From IMG/VR virus record IMGVR_UViG_3300022074_000021, positions 1-64,000 of that record: DNA of 64,000 bases; one strand, given 5' to 3'. Positions within the stretch are counted from its first letter, which is position 1. The number at the start of each line of letters is the position of its first letter. The notes under the pieces are model-generated. The model saw nothing but the letters and a program-made list of their open reading frames with translations. It was not told where the DNA came from and made no database searches. A program made the translations under genes and the position numbers. Below are positions 1 through 10,400 of the stretch, one piece after another. The DNA comes from a virus.

Positions 1-1
1 C

Positions 2-145
2 ATTAATTTTGATAATGTACGTTTACTTAATAATATTAGTGGTGAATTTATAGTAAGTATTAATAAAGAGTATGGAGTAGTTGTATTTGATCAAGAATCA
101 AAGGATATTAAACTTAAATATATTATATCTTCCCTTACACAATGA
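2..145 (+). CDS. C-terminal end of an unrecognised protein (partial)
   Basis: An open frame enters from the left edge and runs 47 codons to a TGA that overlaps the next start codon as ATGA. The visible residues end in SSLTQ. There is too little sequence to assign a family. The overlap suggests co-transcription and translational coupling with the next gene. Confidence 0.6.
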   Translation: MNFDNVRLLNNISGEFIVSINKEYGVVVFDQESKDIKLKYIISSLTQ

Positions 146-498
146 GTTCAAATCATCACAAAAATAAACTGAAAACTGCAGGATACTTTATAAAACGATT
201 AAAAGATACAGGGTATGTTACCTTGCGTATGTTTGATAAATATGGTAAAAATGATAGTCGTAAATGGACAGTCCTAGTTGATCCAAGTGGTGCATCAGTT
301 TATATTACTTGTTTTGAAAATAGACCATTTAAGGGGGAGTACTTATTTAGCTTTGAAGATGGTAACCAGAGATTTAGTAGAGGGTACGTTTTAAAAACTA
401 GTTCTATTGAGGTGGTAATACAACGATTAGAAGAACATAAAGTATTACATGTTGAGGATAATGAGTTTGTGACTAAATATAAAAAGAATGAGCGATGA
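142..498 (+). CDS. Hypothetical protein, 118 aa
   Basis: This is a basic, lysine-rich protein with alternating beta-like segments (for example WTVLVDPSGASVYITCF) and no recognisable catalytic motif, signal peptide or membrane segment. The ATG overlaps the preceding stop (ATGA), and the 3' end overlaps the next gene by 11 nt. It is therefore the second visible member of a compressed operon leading into RNase H and primase. It could be a small replication-linked phage protein, but only position supports that. Confidence 0.65.
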   Translation: MSSNHHKNKLKTAGYFIKRLKDTGYVTLRMFDKYGKNDSRKWTVLVDPSGASVYITCFENRPFKGEYLFSFEDGNQRFSRGYVLKTSSIEVVIQRLEEHKVLHVEDNEFVTKYKKNER

Positions 499-790
499 AA
501 GTAAAGAGCATCAAGAAAAAAAACTCGAGGAGTTACTAAATGACGCTCTTAACTTACAACCAGACAAGCTTAAAGTATTTAAAGATCAACAGGAATTACG
601 TGATAAACTAAAGGGCATTACATCAGAGTACCTTGACTCATTTTATATATTTGGTTATGATATTAATGGAAAAACAGTATTAGTTAAAGGAGCATCTTCA
701 GATCAACAATTAGATGCTTTAGATACATTAGCTGTTAGATTGTTTATGGCGGGAAGTTTAGGAAGTACATATGGAAGCGGAGGAAACTAA
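488..790 (+). CDS. Hypothetical protein, 100 aa
   Basis: The N-terminal half is charged and likely helical (KEHQEKKLEELLNDAL). The C-terminal half is more globular (YIFGYDINGKTVLVKGA) and ends in a Gly/Ser-rich tail. It overlaps the genes on both sides by 11 and 20 nt. No purine-rich ribosome-binding sequence is obvious upstream of the ATG, so reinitiation from the upstream gene is likely. I do not recognise the family. Confidence 0.65.
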   Translation: MSDESKEHQEKKLEELLNDALNLQPDKLKVFKDQQELRDKLKGITSEYLDSFYIFGYDINGKTVLVKGASSDQQLDALDTLAVRLFMAGSLGSTYGSGGN

Positions 791-1034
791 AACAAAACAA
801 ACTTATGCAGTTCAGACTGGAGATTATGTAGGTCAGATATTTATAGTTTGTGAGATAACAGAGAAAGGTATAGGTTGTCTATCCGTACCTGCAATGAAAA
901 ATGTGTTAGTACCTACAGACAAGTGGACAATCGGAAGGAACTCTGATATAATTGAATATGTAGAGGAACTTTCACGAGATATTTTTACCGTTTGCGCAGC
1001 TCAATATAAGAAAAATGAAGACTTTAATAATTGA
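771..1034 (+). CDS. Hypothetical protein, 87 aa
   Basis: This is a small protein with a probable beta-rich core (TYAVQTGDYVGQIFIVCEI) and an acidic C-terminal helix. An AGGAAG sequence 6 to 11 nt before the ATG is one of the few plausible Shine-Dalgarno sites in the window. It overlaps the preceding gene by 20 nt and RNase H by 20 nt. The function is unknown. Its place immediately ahead of two replication genes suggests a replication-era role by association only. Confidence 0.65.
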   Translation: MEAEETKTKQTYAVQTGDYVGQIFIVCEITEKGIGCLSVPAMKNVLVPTDKWTIGRNSDIIEYVEELSRDIFTVCAAQYKKNEDFNN

Positions 1035-1884
1035 TGGGAATAATCTTATCCACCGGACATGGTGGACTGCTAAAAGTCAGAGTAAGCGTCAGGATATTGA
1101 AGATGCAGAGCGAATTGCTCGATTACATATATATTTTACTCTGAATGCAATATTTTCTTATACTAATAAATTTAAACCAACTAATGTTATATGCGTGTGG
1201 GATGAAAAGGAAGACTATCAACCTAATATACGTAAGAAGCAGTTAGAAGGATATAAGGGTAATCGATCGAAAGATAGTACACCGCATGCTCAAAATGATC
1301 GTATTAAAGAAATGCTATCATGTTTAGGTATCAAGTCTATTTTTCCACGTGAGCGTGAAGCAGATGATATTGTAGCATATATATGCAAGACATTCCCAGG
1401 GGAGAAGGTTATTGTATCTGTCGATAGAGATTTTTTGCAATTAGTAGATGAGACATCAACGTTATATGATGCTATCCGTAAGCGTGAATTTACTTTATCG
1501 ACGTTTAAAGAAGATACGAGCTACACTAAAGCTGAATGGCTTTATGCAAAGTGTATATTAGGGGATAAATCTGACAACGTACCAGGCATACCGCGATTTG
1601 GTAAAGCTAAAGTACGTAAATGGCTTGATGGAGAACTTCAACTAACAGAAGAGCAGCAAGAAATTTACGATAAAAACTTAACAGTATTTGATCTTAATGA
1701 AGTAATGTCACATACTACCGAATGTGAATATTATAAGCAGCAGATTGATAAACCAATAGACCCGAGATGGTCACAGTTTATTGAATATTGCGAAGAATAC
1801 GAGCTTAACAATATTCTTAAAAAGAAAGATCAATGGCATAATATTTTTGTCTTATCAAGTAAGTTGATATCCATGTTTAGCTAG
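1015..1884 (+). CDS. rnh: RNase H / 5'-3' flap exonuclease (T4 Rnh-like)
   Basis: The product should remove RNA primers and 5' flaps during lagging-strand synthesis. It has the FEN/5'-exonuclease layout: IIDGNN with Asp7, WDEKED with Asp63, the acidic EREADD cluster near residues 113-118, SVDRD with Asp137 and Asp139, and a DNA-binding helix-hairpin region GDKSDNVPGIPRFGKAKV at about 183-200. The length of 289 aa is close to the 305 aa of T4 RNase H. The start overlaps the preceding gene by 20 nt, and the primase gene follows after 13 nt, so the two replication proteins are probably made together. The extreme C-terminus is not recognisable. The family assignment is firm from the metal-binding motifs. 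Confidence 0.93.
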   Translation: MKTLIIDGNNLIHRTWWTAKSQSKRQDIEDAERIARLHIYFTLNAIFSYTNKFKPTNVICVWDEKEDYQPNIRKKQLEGYKGNRSKDSTPHAQNDRIKEMLSCLGIKSIFPREREADDIVAYICKTFPGEKVIVSVDRDFLQLVDETSTLYDAIRKREFTLSTFKEDTSYTKAEWLYAKCILGDKSDNVPGIPRFGKAKVRKWLDGELQLTEEQQEIYDKNLTVFDLNEVMSHTTECEYYKQQIDKPIDPRWSQFIEYCEEYELNNILKKKDQWHNIFVLSSKLISMFS

Positions 1885-1886
1885 GA

Positions 1887-1892
1887 TATAAT
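1887..1892 (+). promoter_or_regulatory. Possible -10 element ahead of primase
   Basis: A TATAAT hexamer ends 5 nt before the primase GTG. It may be a sigma70-type -10 or a degenerate late box. No convincing -35 was found inside the end of the RNase H gene. Confidence 0.3.
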
Positions 1893-1897
1893 AAGTT

Positions 1898-2932
1898 GTG
1901 ATTTCACTACCTCAAGAATATATCGTAGCTAAGTTTTACGAATTTGGTAGAGGTCCCATATACAACCGGTTTACTAACGTATATCAGTGTTCTTGTCCGA
2001 TATGCATGGAATCAGTAAAGAAAAAGAGATGTTATTATATACCTAAAAATGATAATGTATATTGTCATAATTGTGGTTGGTCGGGAAAGCCGTTAAGGTG
2101 GGTTAAAGAAGTAAGTGGTTGTACTAATCAAGATATTATTGAAGAAGTTCGTGATTATGATGTTTCAATAGATATCGGTAAAGATGAAGAAGTTACACCA
2201 AAGATACAAGTAGCAACTCTACCTTCAGATAGTATTAACCTATCAGATACGATGCAGCAAGACTTTTATAATAATAATATAATTGTTAGAGCGTGTAATT
2301 ATATTATTAAGTCAAGAAGACTTGATACTGCAGTTAATAGACCTGATAATCTTTATGTTTCATTAACAGATAAGGTTCATAAGAATCGGATTACGATACC
2401 GTTTATAAATGAACATAATGAAATTGAGTTTTATCAAACACGTACAGTTAAGACATCAGAGTTAAAAACAAAACCGAAGTACTTAGGTAAGGTGGGAGCA
2501 GAGAAAACACTATTTAATATTGATAAGGTTACTTCAGATTATGATAAAGTGTATATCTTTGAAGGGCCAATTGATGCTTTTTTTGTACGCAACTCAGTAG
2601 CAGTTGCTGGTATTACTGAACGTGGTAGATCATTCACTCAACGTCAAGAAGAGCAGTTAAACACTACGTTAAAATGGTATGATAAGGTGTGGATACTCGA
2701 TTCTCAGTGGGGTGATAGAGCATCGATGATTAAGTCGGAGGCACTTTTGAAACAAGATGAGGCTGTGTTTATATGGCCGGAAACACTAGGTAAGAAGTAT
2801 AAAGACTTTAATGATTTGGCCATAGCAGCTAATAAAGACGAAATTAGCTGGGATTGGATTGAAAAAAATACCTTCCAAGGACTGGAAGGTATTGTAAAGA
2901 TGACTGAAATTAAAAGATTCAATAACGTTTAG
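1898..2932 (+). CDS. 61: DNA primase (T4 gp61-like)
   Basis: This is the primase that lays RNA primers on the lagging strand together with the replicative helicase. The N-terminus carries a zinc-binding domain with CPIC at residues 33-36 and CHNC at 56-59. The TOPRIM core follows, with VYIFEGPIDAFF near residue 216 and the second acidic motif WILDSQWGD near 265. The length of 344 aa is almost the same as T4 gp61 (342). The start is a GTG. The best reading places TATAAT five nt upstream of this GTG, and an earlier in-frame ATG is not available. The last codons overlap the stop of the convergent gene, and the coding sequence contains that gene's terminator hairpin. Confidence 0.92.
   Translation: MISLPQEYIVAKFYEFGRGPIYNRFTNVYQCSCPICMESVKKKRCYYIPKNDNVYCHNCGWSGKPLRWVKEVSGCTNQDIIEEVRDYDVSIDIGKDEEVTPKIQVATLPSDSINLSDTMQQDFYNNNIIVRACNYIIKSRRLDTAVNRPDNLYVSLTDKVHKNRITIPFINEHNEIEFYQTRTVKTSELKTKPKYLGKVGAEKTLFNIDKVTSDYDKVYIFEGPIDAFFVRNSVAVAGITERGRSFTQRQEEQLNTTLKWYDKVWILDSQWGDRASMIKSEALLKQDEAVFIWPETLGKKYKDFNDLAIAANKDEISWDWIEKNTFQGLEGIVKMTEIKRFNNV
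2862..2893 (-). terminator. Rho-independent terminator inside the primase gene
   Basis: Read on the minus strand, a perfect 10-bp stem (AATACCTTCC pairing with GGAAGGTATT) with a 7-nt loop is followed by a run of T. It lies 36 nt past the stop of the minus-strand gene that ends at 2929, so it should terminate that transcript. It is embedded in the last codons of primase. Confidence 0.75.
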
Positions 2933-3372
2933 ACTCCTCTAAATTGTGCGTTGTCGGTCTGTGCAAGGTAACCTCTAAATGACTCATTAAGGGAAGCAAG
3001 TTCAGTGGCAACACGAGCTATTTTACGTTGTTCTGACTGCCTCATACGATCAAAAATTGTATCAGCTTGAGCATTGGCTAGAACTGCTTGTACAGAGTTA
3101 GCATCCTCAGCATCATTTAACATCTTAAGAAATTCATCTCCTGATGAAATCCAACCTTTAAGAGTATTAATTTGAGCCTCATGAATCTCCGCGATAGCTC
3201 CGGCAGCTTTTATGGCTGGGTCTTCCATATTTGCAGTAGCCTCAACATCCGCTTCTACATCTACATCAAACTCTTCAGGGGATGTATCATCATCAAGCTC
3301 GAGCTCAAATGCTTCTTTATCCTCATCATTTTCATTGAGTACTTTAAAGAACCTCTTTTCGAAATTTGTCAT
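2929..3372 (-). CDS. Small acidic late protein, probable head/core type, 147 aa
   Basis: The N-terminus (MTNFEKRFFKVLNEN) resembles T4 capsid-targeting leaders. The tripeptide L12-N13-E14 fits the T4 prohead protease rule (L/I)-x-E. A strongly acidic stretch follows (residues 15-50), then a long helical alanine-rich region. A perfect-spacing late box precedes the start. These features fit a scaffold or internal head protein cleaved during maturation, but no family is recognised, so this is inference. The gene is convergent with primase (stops overlap) and divergent from the gene starting at 3407. Confidence 0.6.
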   Translation of the reverse strand: MTNFEKRFFKVLNENDEDKEAFELELDDDTSPEEFDVDVEADVEATANMEDPAIKAAGAIAEIHEAQINTLKGWISSGDEFLKMLNDAEDANSVQAVLANAQADTIFDRMRQSEQRKIARVATELASLNESFRGYLAQTDNAQFRGV

Positions 3373-3377
3373 GTAAT

Positions 3378-3385
3378 TATTTATG
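3378..3385 (-). promoter_or_regulatory. Late promoter, CATAAATA
   Basis: The T4-type late box CATAAATA ends exactly 5 nt before the ATG at 3372. It forms one arm of a 13-bp inverted repeat with the opposing promoter. Confidence 0.75.
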
Positions 3386-3391
3386 CTCTCG

Positions 3392-3399
3392 ACTAAATA
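3392..3399 (+). promoter_or_regulatory. Late promoter, ACTAAATA
   Basis: A late box ends 7 nt before the ATG at 3407, two bases more than the common spacing. It is the outward-facing partner of the promoter at 3378-3385. Confidence 0.6.
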
Positions 3400-3406
3400 A
3401 TTACAT

Positions 3407-3736
3407 ATGAATTCTGGATATTCTTCACCATATTCTGTTAAACCGGATACAACACCTATTCAGCAATCGCTTAATACACAGGGCCAACAACAAATGTATA
3501 AAGAGGATGAAAAAAACCAAAAAGCGCCACCGACATTACCATTTGAAGTGGATGGAATTACTGAAATTTTAGGCAATACATTTGTATCTCTTGCTAATCT
3601 TCATAGAATGCTTAGCAACGTAAAGAATAATGATAGTGTCGAGGAGGATAATATTGAACTAATACAAGCTAAAATAGATAAAATAAACAATTTAATACTT
3701 GAACTTCCTAGAGATATAGCTAAAATATCTATATAA
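3407..3736 (+). CDS. Hypothetical protein, 109 aa
   Basis: The N-terminal third is polar, rich in Gln, Ser and Pro and probably disordered. The C-terminal half (LGNTFVSLANLHRMLSNVKN, then IELIQAKIDKINNLIL) looks like a helical hairpin or coiled coil. The start follows a late box. The stop overlaps the next start as TAATG, so the membrane/zinc-ribbon protein is translated from the same message. It is probably a late structural or assembly protein. No homology is recognised. Confidence 0.65.
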   Translation: MNSGYSSPYSVKPDTTPIQQSLNTQGQQQMYKEDEKNQKAPPTLPFEVDGITEILGNTFVSLANLHRMLSNVKNNDSVEEDNIELIQAKIDKINNLILELPRDIAKISI

Positions 3737-4104
3737 TGGTAAGATCCTTATTAATTACAGCAGCTGTAGCAGCATTATTTGCATTTGGTCTTCAAGAGTT
3801 TATTGGGTTTTGGAATACATTTTCACTAACTATAGGTATTCAATTTATAGTGTTTTGGGTTATAAATTCTCGTCAACAGCTTGATAAAGATACTTTATAT
3901 AGTGAATTTGAGACAAATCTAGATAGTATTTTAGAGCTAAGTAGGGTTTCAGTAGAGTGTCCTTGTGGAAACTATGTTTTTAAAGAAGAGGTCTTTATGA
4001 ACTCTGATAATATATATAGATGTCCTAAATGTAACAATAATATTAAACTAGATGCGCAAATCCGGGCAGTGTTACAGACAGATCCAGAAGAAGTAACAGG
4101 ATAA
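3736..4104 (+). CDS. Membrane protein with C-terminal zinc ribbon, 122 aa
   Basis: Two hydrophobic segments at about residues 4-22 and 26-44 suggest a membrane hairpin. They are followed by a charged linker and a C-terminal zinc ribbon with paired cysteines, CPCG and CPKC, about 23 residues apart. The protein would be anchored in the inner membrane with the ribbon probably in the cytoplasm. Translation is coupled to the preceding gene through a TAATG overlap. The function is unknown. Host takeover, lysis timing or assembly at the membrane are all possible, and nothing in the sequence decides between them. Confidence 0.7.
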   Translation: MVRSLLITAAVAALFAFGLQEFIGFWNTFSLTIGIQFIVFWVINSRQQLDKDTLYSEFETNLDSILELSRVSVECPCGNYVFKEEVFMNSDNIYRCPKCNNNIKLDAQIRAVLQTDPEEVTG

Positions 4105-4114
4105 GGAACTTTTT

Positions 4115-4122
4115 TATAATTA
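4115..4122 (+). promoter_or_regulatory. Late-type promoter, TATAATTA
   Basis: This near-consensus late box sits exactly 5 nt before the ATG at 4128, matching the spacing of the better boxes. Confidence 0.5.
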
Positions 4123-4127
4123 GATAT

Positions 4128-4388
4128 ATGAATAATATAAATAGTAGTAGCAATATCGAAATAAAGCGTAAAGACGGTAATACCGAGTATATGAGTCAAG
4201 CAGAATTTGCTAGGTGGGCATGTCTAGTAGAAGGTATTCAAGCTGTTGATCAAAAATTACTTAATGCTAAAGTACCTGAGTCTAATACTAAGTGGATTAA
4301 GCCACTTGCCTTTGAGAAGTATGTCCAAGAACGCTTTCATTCAATGCTCCGAGACGTAGAAGTTGAACATCAGCTAGGAAATATTTAA
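4128..4388 (+). CDS. Hypothetical protein, 86 aa
   Basis: This is a small soluble protein with likely helical segments (QAEFARWACLVEGIQAVDQK and AFEKYVQERFHSML). No motif is recognised. The start is supported by a late-type box at the standard 5-nt spacing. It ends 13 nt from the convergent stop of the giant repeat protein. Confidence 0.65.
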   Translation: MNNINSSSNIEIKRKDGNTEYMSQAEFARWACLVEGIQAVDQKLLNAKVPESNTKWIKPLAFEKYVQERFHSMLRDVEVEHQLGNI

Positions 4389-4401
4389 GTATTAGGAGCA
4401 G

Positions 4402-7400
4402 TTAAGCAGACCCACCAGCAAGTTCAATCTCAAGAATTTTATCAGCTATACCAGGCCCAAGATATATATTGTTACCAATTGAAGTACCAAGAGTGTACCA
4501 ACCATTAGTTGCTCCTGAGTTAGAAAGAGTTGATGTAATATCTTGAAAACCAATCGAATCATTTACTGGGTTAATCCAGATAATATAAGGTATATTCCAG
4601 GGATTTGAGTATACTTTACCATCGCCTCCTAATACTGAACCGAAAGAAGCAGCTTTAGCTGTATCTGCATCTGATTCAGAACCACCATTAAGCATCGCGT
4701 CAATAATAGCTTGTGGATACGGAATTTCAGTAGCTGAATCATTAGAAGTATCTATTTTAAGAATAGAACGTGCTCGGTGACCATGTGCGTAAATACATCC
4801 ATTCCCTGCAAGAGCACCATATTTATACTTGTTAAAGTATGTTTTTGTCTGTAGCATGCCACCAGGTGCAGTACTAAATAGATCGTTGTCGATTGGAGCG
4901 TTACCAGTAATATAGTCAGCACCCCAAGTTGAAATACCAGTGGTTGTATCAACAATATTAATACGAGATGCTCCTAATGGCATGCCATAAATTTTACCAT
5001 TATTACCAGCAACACCCCCTTCCAAAGAATCATAATGTTTAATAGCAGTACCTGAACCTTCTACAGCATAGTTAAACCTTGTTATAAATATAGCATCAGT
5101 TCTTGGAGGGGTAGGGCGTATAATAGATGCTTCTTTACTATCTGTATTTGTATTAACAACTAGCCAGACGTAGTTTCCACTTTTATATGAAGGAATATAC
5201 ACTCGGTTATTATAGTAGGCCGGTCCACGACATTGAAGATTAATTCCCGATGCAAATCCAGTTACTTCAGAAAAGGTTGGAGGGGTTTGTGTAGTATTAA
5301 TAATTAACGGTGCGTCCGCTTGTTGTGGTCCTAGATATATTTTACCATTAGGTGCCATAGCACCACCAATATACTTTGCTAATCCAGAATTACCAAAAGA
5401 TGTAATATCATATTGATCTTGCGACTCATCAGAAAGATTAGTGACTGTAACATAATTAGAAGCATACGGTACTAAGTATAACAACCCATCATTACCTTGA
5501 ATAGCACCACGATACATAATATTAACACCAACTGAAAGATCATTACCTATAAACCGGTAGTTTGTAGGGCCTGGATTTGCAGGAGGTGTTGCGCTCGGTG
5601 TAACTGAAACAGATGGCACCGGAGTGTTTGATACTACTGGTGTAACTGAGACACTAGAAGTAGGAGATACACTTGGTGAAGGTAAAATAATATTAGGGGT
5701 AGTGCTTGGTGTAACTAATAATGACGGTACCGGAGTGTTTGATATTGATGGTGTAACTGAGACACTAGAAGTAGGAGATACACTTGGTGATACAGGTATA
5801 TTGTTAGGAGTAACGCTAGGTGTAACAGAGACTGACGGTACCGGAGTGTTTGATATTGATGGTGTAATAGATGGTGTGGAAGATACACTTGGTGATACAG
5901 GTATATTGTTAGGAGTAACGCTAGGTGTAACAGAGACTGATGGTACAGGTGTAGTTGTGATTGATGGTGTAACAGATGGGGTGGAAGATACGCTTGGTGA
6001 TAGCGGTACAACTCGTACAGGACATTCTAACGTATAGAACCAGCATGGAAGTTCATCTAATGGGTTCTCTACGGTAACATATGCATCACGGGTGTTAGGA
6101 CAATTTAATCTAACCGTAATACTACCGGCTAAAGATGTATCGATAGTAGGATAACCGTCAGGGGATAAGCTTAACCCACTGTAATCTATATTGCGTTTTA
6201 ATAAAGCAGTTATAAATTGCTTACGCTTATGGCCACCATGAGTGTATTCTTCTGAACCAATGAAGCCTGTATCAATTATTACTACCTTTTTGTAAGTAAC
6301 AATAAATCGATCAGGACTTCCTTCACAAACATTATATCTAAAGGTAATATCACGCTCCACAGCAGTTGTTGGTGTTACAGATGGAGTAACTGATAACGTA
6401 ATACTTGGAGTAATACTTGGAGTAACTGATGGAGTAACTGAAGGCGTAACTGAAGAAGTTGGTGTTACAGATGGAGTAACTGATAACGTAACACTTGGAG
6501 TAATACTTGGAGTAACACTTGGAGTTATACTTGGAGTTATACTTGGGGTAACGCTCGATGTTGGTGTTATACTTGGTGTAATCGACGGCGTAGCTGAAGA
6601 AGTTGGTGTTACAGATGGAGTAACTGATAACGTAATACTAGGAGTAATACTAGGAGTAATACTTGGAGTAACACTTGGAGTAATCGACGGAGTTACACTT
6701 GGAGTAACGCTCGATGTTGGTGTTACACTTGGAGTAACGCTCGATGTTGGTGTTATACTTGGAGTAACACTCGGAGTAACACTTGGAGTGGGTGTGATTG
6801 ACGGGGTTGTAGAAGTAGATGCACCTGGTGTTTGAGTAACGCTTGGGGTAATACTAGGTGTTGCACTCTGAGTCGGGGATACAGATGGGGTAACTGAAGG
6901 AGTTATAGAAGATGTAACACTAGGTGTAACTGAGCTCGTAGGTGTAATACTCGGAGTAATAGACAGAGTAATACTCGGAGTAATCGACGGAGTTACACTT
7001 GGAGTAACGCTCGATGTTGGTGTAACTGATGGAGTAATACTCGGAGTAATAGATGGTGTAACACTTGGCGTAACTGAAATCGACGTGGTTATACTTGGAG
7101 TAACACTTGGAGTAATAGACGCAGTAACACTTGGTGTAATCGATGGAGTTATACTTGGAGTTATACTTGGTGTAATCGATGGAGTAACACTTGAAGTAAC
7201 TGATGGTGTAACACTCGGAGTAACAGAGCTCGTTGGAGTTATACTTGGAGTAATACTTGGTGTAATCGACGGAGTTACACTTGGAGTAACGCTAGATGTT
7301 GGTGTTATACTTGGAGTAACACTCGAAGTAACACTCGGAGTAACAGAGCTCGTTGGAGTAATACTTGGAGTAATACTTGGTGTAATCGACGGAGTTACAC

Positions 7401-10400
7401 TTGGAGTAACTGATGGAGTAACACTTGGAGTAACAGAGCTCGTTGGAGTTATACTTGGAGTAATACTTGGTGTAATCGACGGAGTTACACTTGGAGTAAC
7501 TGATGGAGTAACACTTGGAGTAACAGAGCTCGTTGGTGTTACACTTGGAGTAACAGAGATCGTTGGAGTTATACTTGGGGTAACAGAGGGTGTAACACTA
7601 GGTGTAACTGACGCTGGTGGCGACGTTGGTGGTGTATTACTAGGTGTAACGCTTATAGTTGGAGTAACTGAAGGCGTAACTGAAGAAGTTGGTGTTACAG
7701 ATGGAGTAACTGATAACGTAATACTAGGAGTAATACTAGGAGTAATACTTGGTGTAATCGACGGAGTTACACTTGGAGTAACGCTCGATGTTGGTGTAAT
7801 ACTTGGAGTAACTGACGGCGTAACACTAGAGGTTATGCTCGGAGTAATACTTGGTGTAATCGACGGCGTAACACTTGGTGTAACGCTCGATGTTGGTGTT
7901 ATACTTGGAGTAACTGATGGAGTAACTGAAGGCGTAACTGAAGAAGTTGGTGTTACAGATGGAGTAACTGATAACGTAACACTTGGAGTAATACTTTGAG
8001 TAATACTTGGAGTAACACTTGGAGTTATACTTGGAGTAACGCTCGATGTTGGTGTAATACTTGGTGTAATCGACGGCGTAACACTTGGAGTAACGCTCGA
8101 TGTTGGTGTTACACTTGGAGTAACTGATGGAGTAACTGAAGAAGTTGGTGTTACAGATGCAGTAACTGATAACGTAACACTTGGAGTAATACTTGGAGTT
8201 ATACTTGGAGTAATACTTGGTGTAATCGACGGAGTTACACTTGGAGTAACGCTCGATGTTGGTGTTATACTCGGAGTAACACTAGAGGTTATGCTCGGAG
8301 TAATACTTGGTGTAATCGATGAAGTAACACTTGGAGTAACTGAACTTGTGGGAGTAATTGAAGGTGTTACTGACGGCGTAACACTAGAGGTTATGCTCGG
8401 AGTAACACTAGGTGTGGGTGTAACTGACGGTGTAACTGACGGTGTAATACTTACAGAAATCGATGGCGTTACTGATGGAGTAATAGTTGTCGAAGGGGTA
8501 ACTGATGGAGTAATCGACGGTGTAATCGACGGTGTAATCGACGGTGTAACTGATGGAGTAGGTGTTACTGATGGAGTAACTGATGGCGTTACTGATGGAG
8601 TAATAGTTGTCGAAGGGGTAACTGATGGAGTAATCGACGGTGTAATCGACGGTGTAATCGACGGTGTAACTGATGGAGTAGGTGTTACTGATGGAGTAAC
8701 TGATGGAGTAACTGATGAAGTAGGTGTTACTGATGGAGTAACTGATGGAGTAACTGATGGAGTAACTGATGGAGTTACACTTAAGGTAATAGACGGGGTA
8801 ACTGATGGTGTTGTCGATGGTGATGCACCTGGAGAACTAGTAATACTAGGAGTAACAGAGGGTGTAACACTAGAGGTTATACTCGGAGTTACTGATGGAG
8901 TTACTGAGCTTGTAGGAGTAATCGATGGTGTAATCGATGGAGTAATCGATGGAGTTACTGAACTTGTAGGAGTAATCGATGGAGTTACGCTGGGCGTTAC
9001 TGATGGAGTTACAGAGCTTGTAGGTGTAATCGATGGAGTAATCGATGGAGTAATCGATGGGGTAATCGATGGAGTTACTGAGCTTGTAGGAGTAATCGAT
9101 GGTGTAATCGATGGAGTTACGCTGGGCGTTACTGATGGAGTTACAGAGCTTGTAGGTGTTACAGATGGTGTAATCGATGGAGTAATCGATGGAGTAACTG
9201 ATGGTGTTACAGAGCTTGTAGGTGTAATCGATGGAGTAATCGATGGAGTAATCGATGGGGTAATCGATGGAGTTACAGAGCTTGTAGGTGTTACAGATGG
9301 AGTAATCGATGGAGTTACGCTGGGCGTTACTGATGGAGTTACAGAGCTTGTAGGTGTTACAGATGGTGTAATCGATGGAGTAATCGATGGAGTTACTGAG
9401 CTTGTAGGAGTAATCGATGGTGTAATCGATGAAGTAATCGATGGAGTTATGCTGGGAGTTACTGATGGAGTAATACTTGGTGTAACACTAGGTGTAACAC
9501 TAGGAGTAACTGAACTTGTAGGAGTTACACTTGGAGTAATACTTGGTGTAACTGATGGAGTTATACTAGGAGTTGGTGTTATAGAAGGTGTAACACTAGG
9601 AGTAACTGAACTTGTAGGAGTTACACTTGGAGTAATACTTGGTGTAATCGATGAAGTAACACTTGGAGTAACTGAACTTGTGGGAGTAATTGAAGGTGTT
9701 ACTGATGGAGTTATACTAGGAGTAACACTTGGAGTAACTGAACTTGTGGGAGTAATTGAAGGTGTAACACTAGGTGTAACACTAGGAGTAACTGAACTTG
9801 TAGGAGTTACACTTGGAGTAATACTTGGTGTAACTGATGGAGTTATACTAGGAGTAACAGAGCTCGAAGGTGTAATCGACGGTGTAACACTTGGTGTAAT
9901 CGATGGAGTTACACTTGGAGTAATACTTGATGTAATCGATAATGTTGGCGTTATGCTTGGAGTAACACTAGATGTTGGGGTAATCGAGGGGGTAATCGAT
10001 GGAGTAATCGATAAGGATGGTGGTGGTGATGGGGGAGGTGATTGAGTAACACTAGGTGTTACAGAGCTTGTAGGTGTTATACTAGGGGTAACTGAGCTTG
10101 ATGGAGTTATACTAGGAGTAACACTAGGTGTAACACTAGGTGTAATTGATGGAGTTATACTAGGAGTAACAGTGGTTGTAGGAGTAACACTCGGTGTTGG
10201 TGACGAAGGTGGTGATGGAGGTGGTGATGGAGGTGGTGATGTGGAAGCACTTGGTGTAACAGATGGCGTTACTGATGGCGTTACACTTGATGTTGGTGTT
10301 ATGCTTGGAGTAATCGATGGTGTTACTGAGCTTGTAGGAGTAATCGATGGAGTAACTGACGGTGTTACTGACGGTGTTACTGAGCTTGTAGGTGTAATCG

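Larger units (their letters stand above)
3371..3406. repeat. Inverted repeat carrying two divergent late promoters
   Basis: ATGTAATTATTTA at 3371-3383 is the perfect reverse complement of TAAATAATTACAT at 3394-3406, with a 10-bp spacer. Each arm contains a late box pointing outward to the adjacent gene, so the whole intergenic region is a symmetrical promoter pair. Confidence 0.85.
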
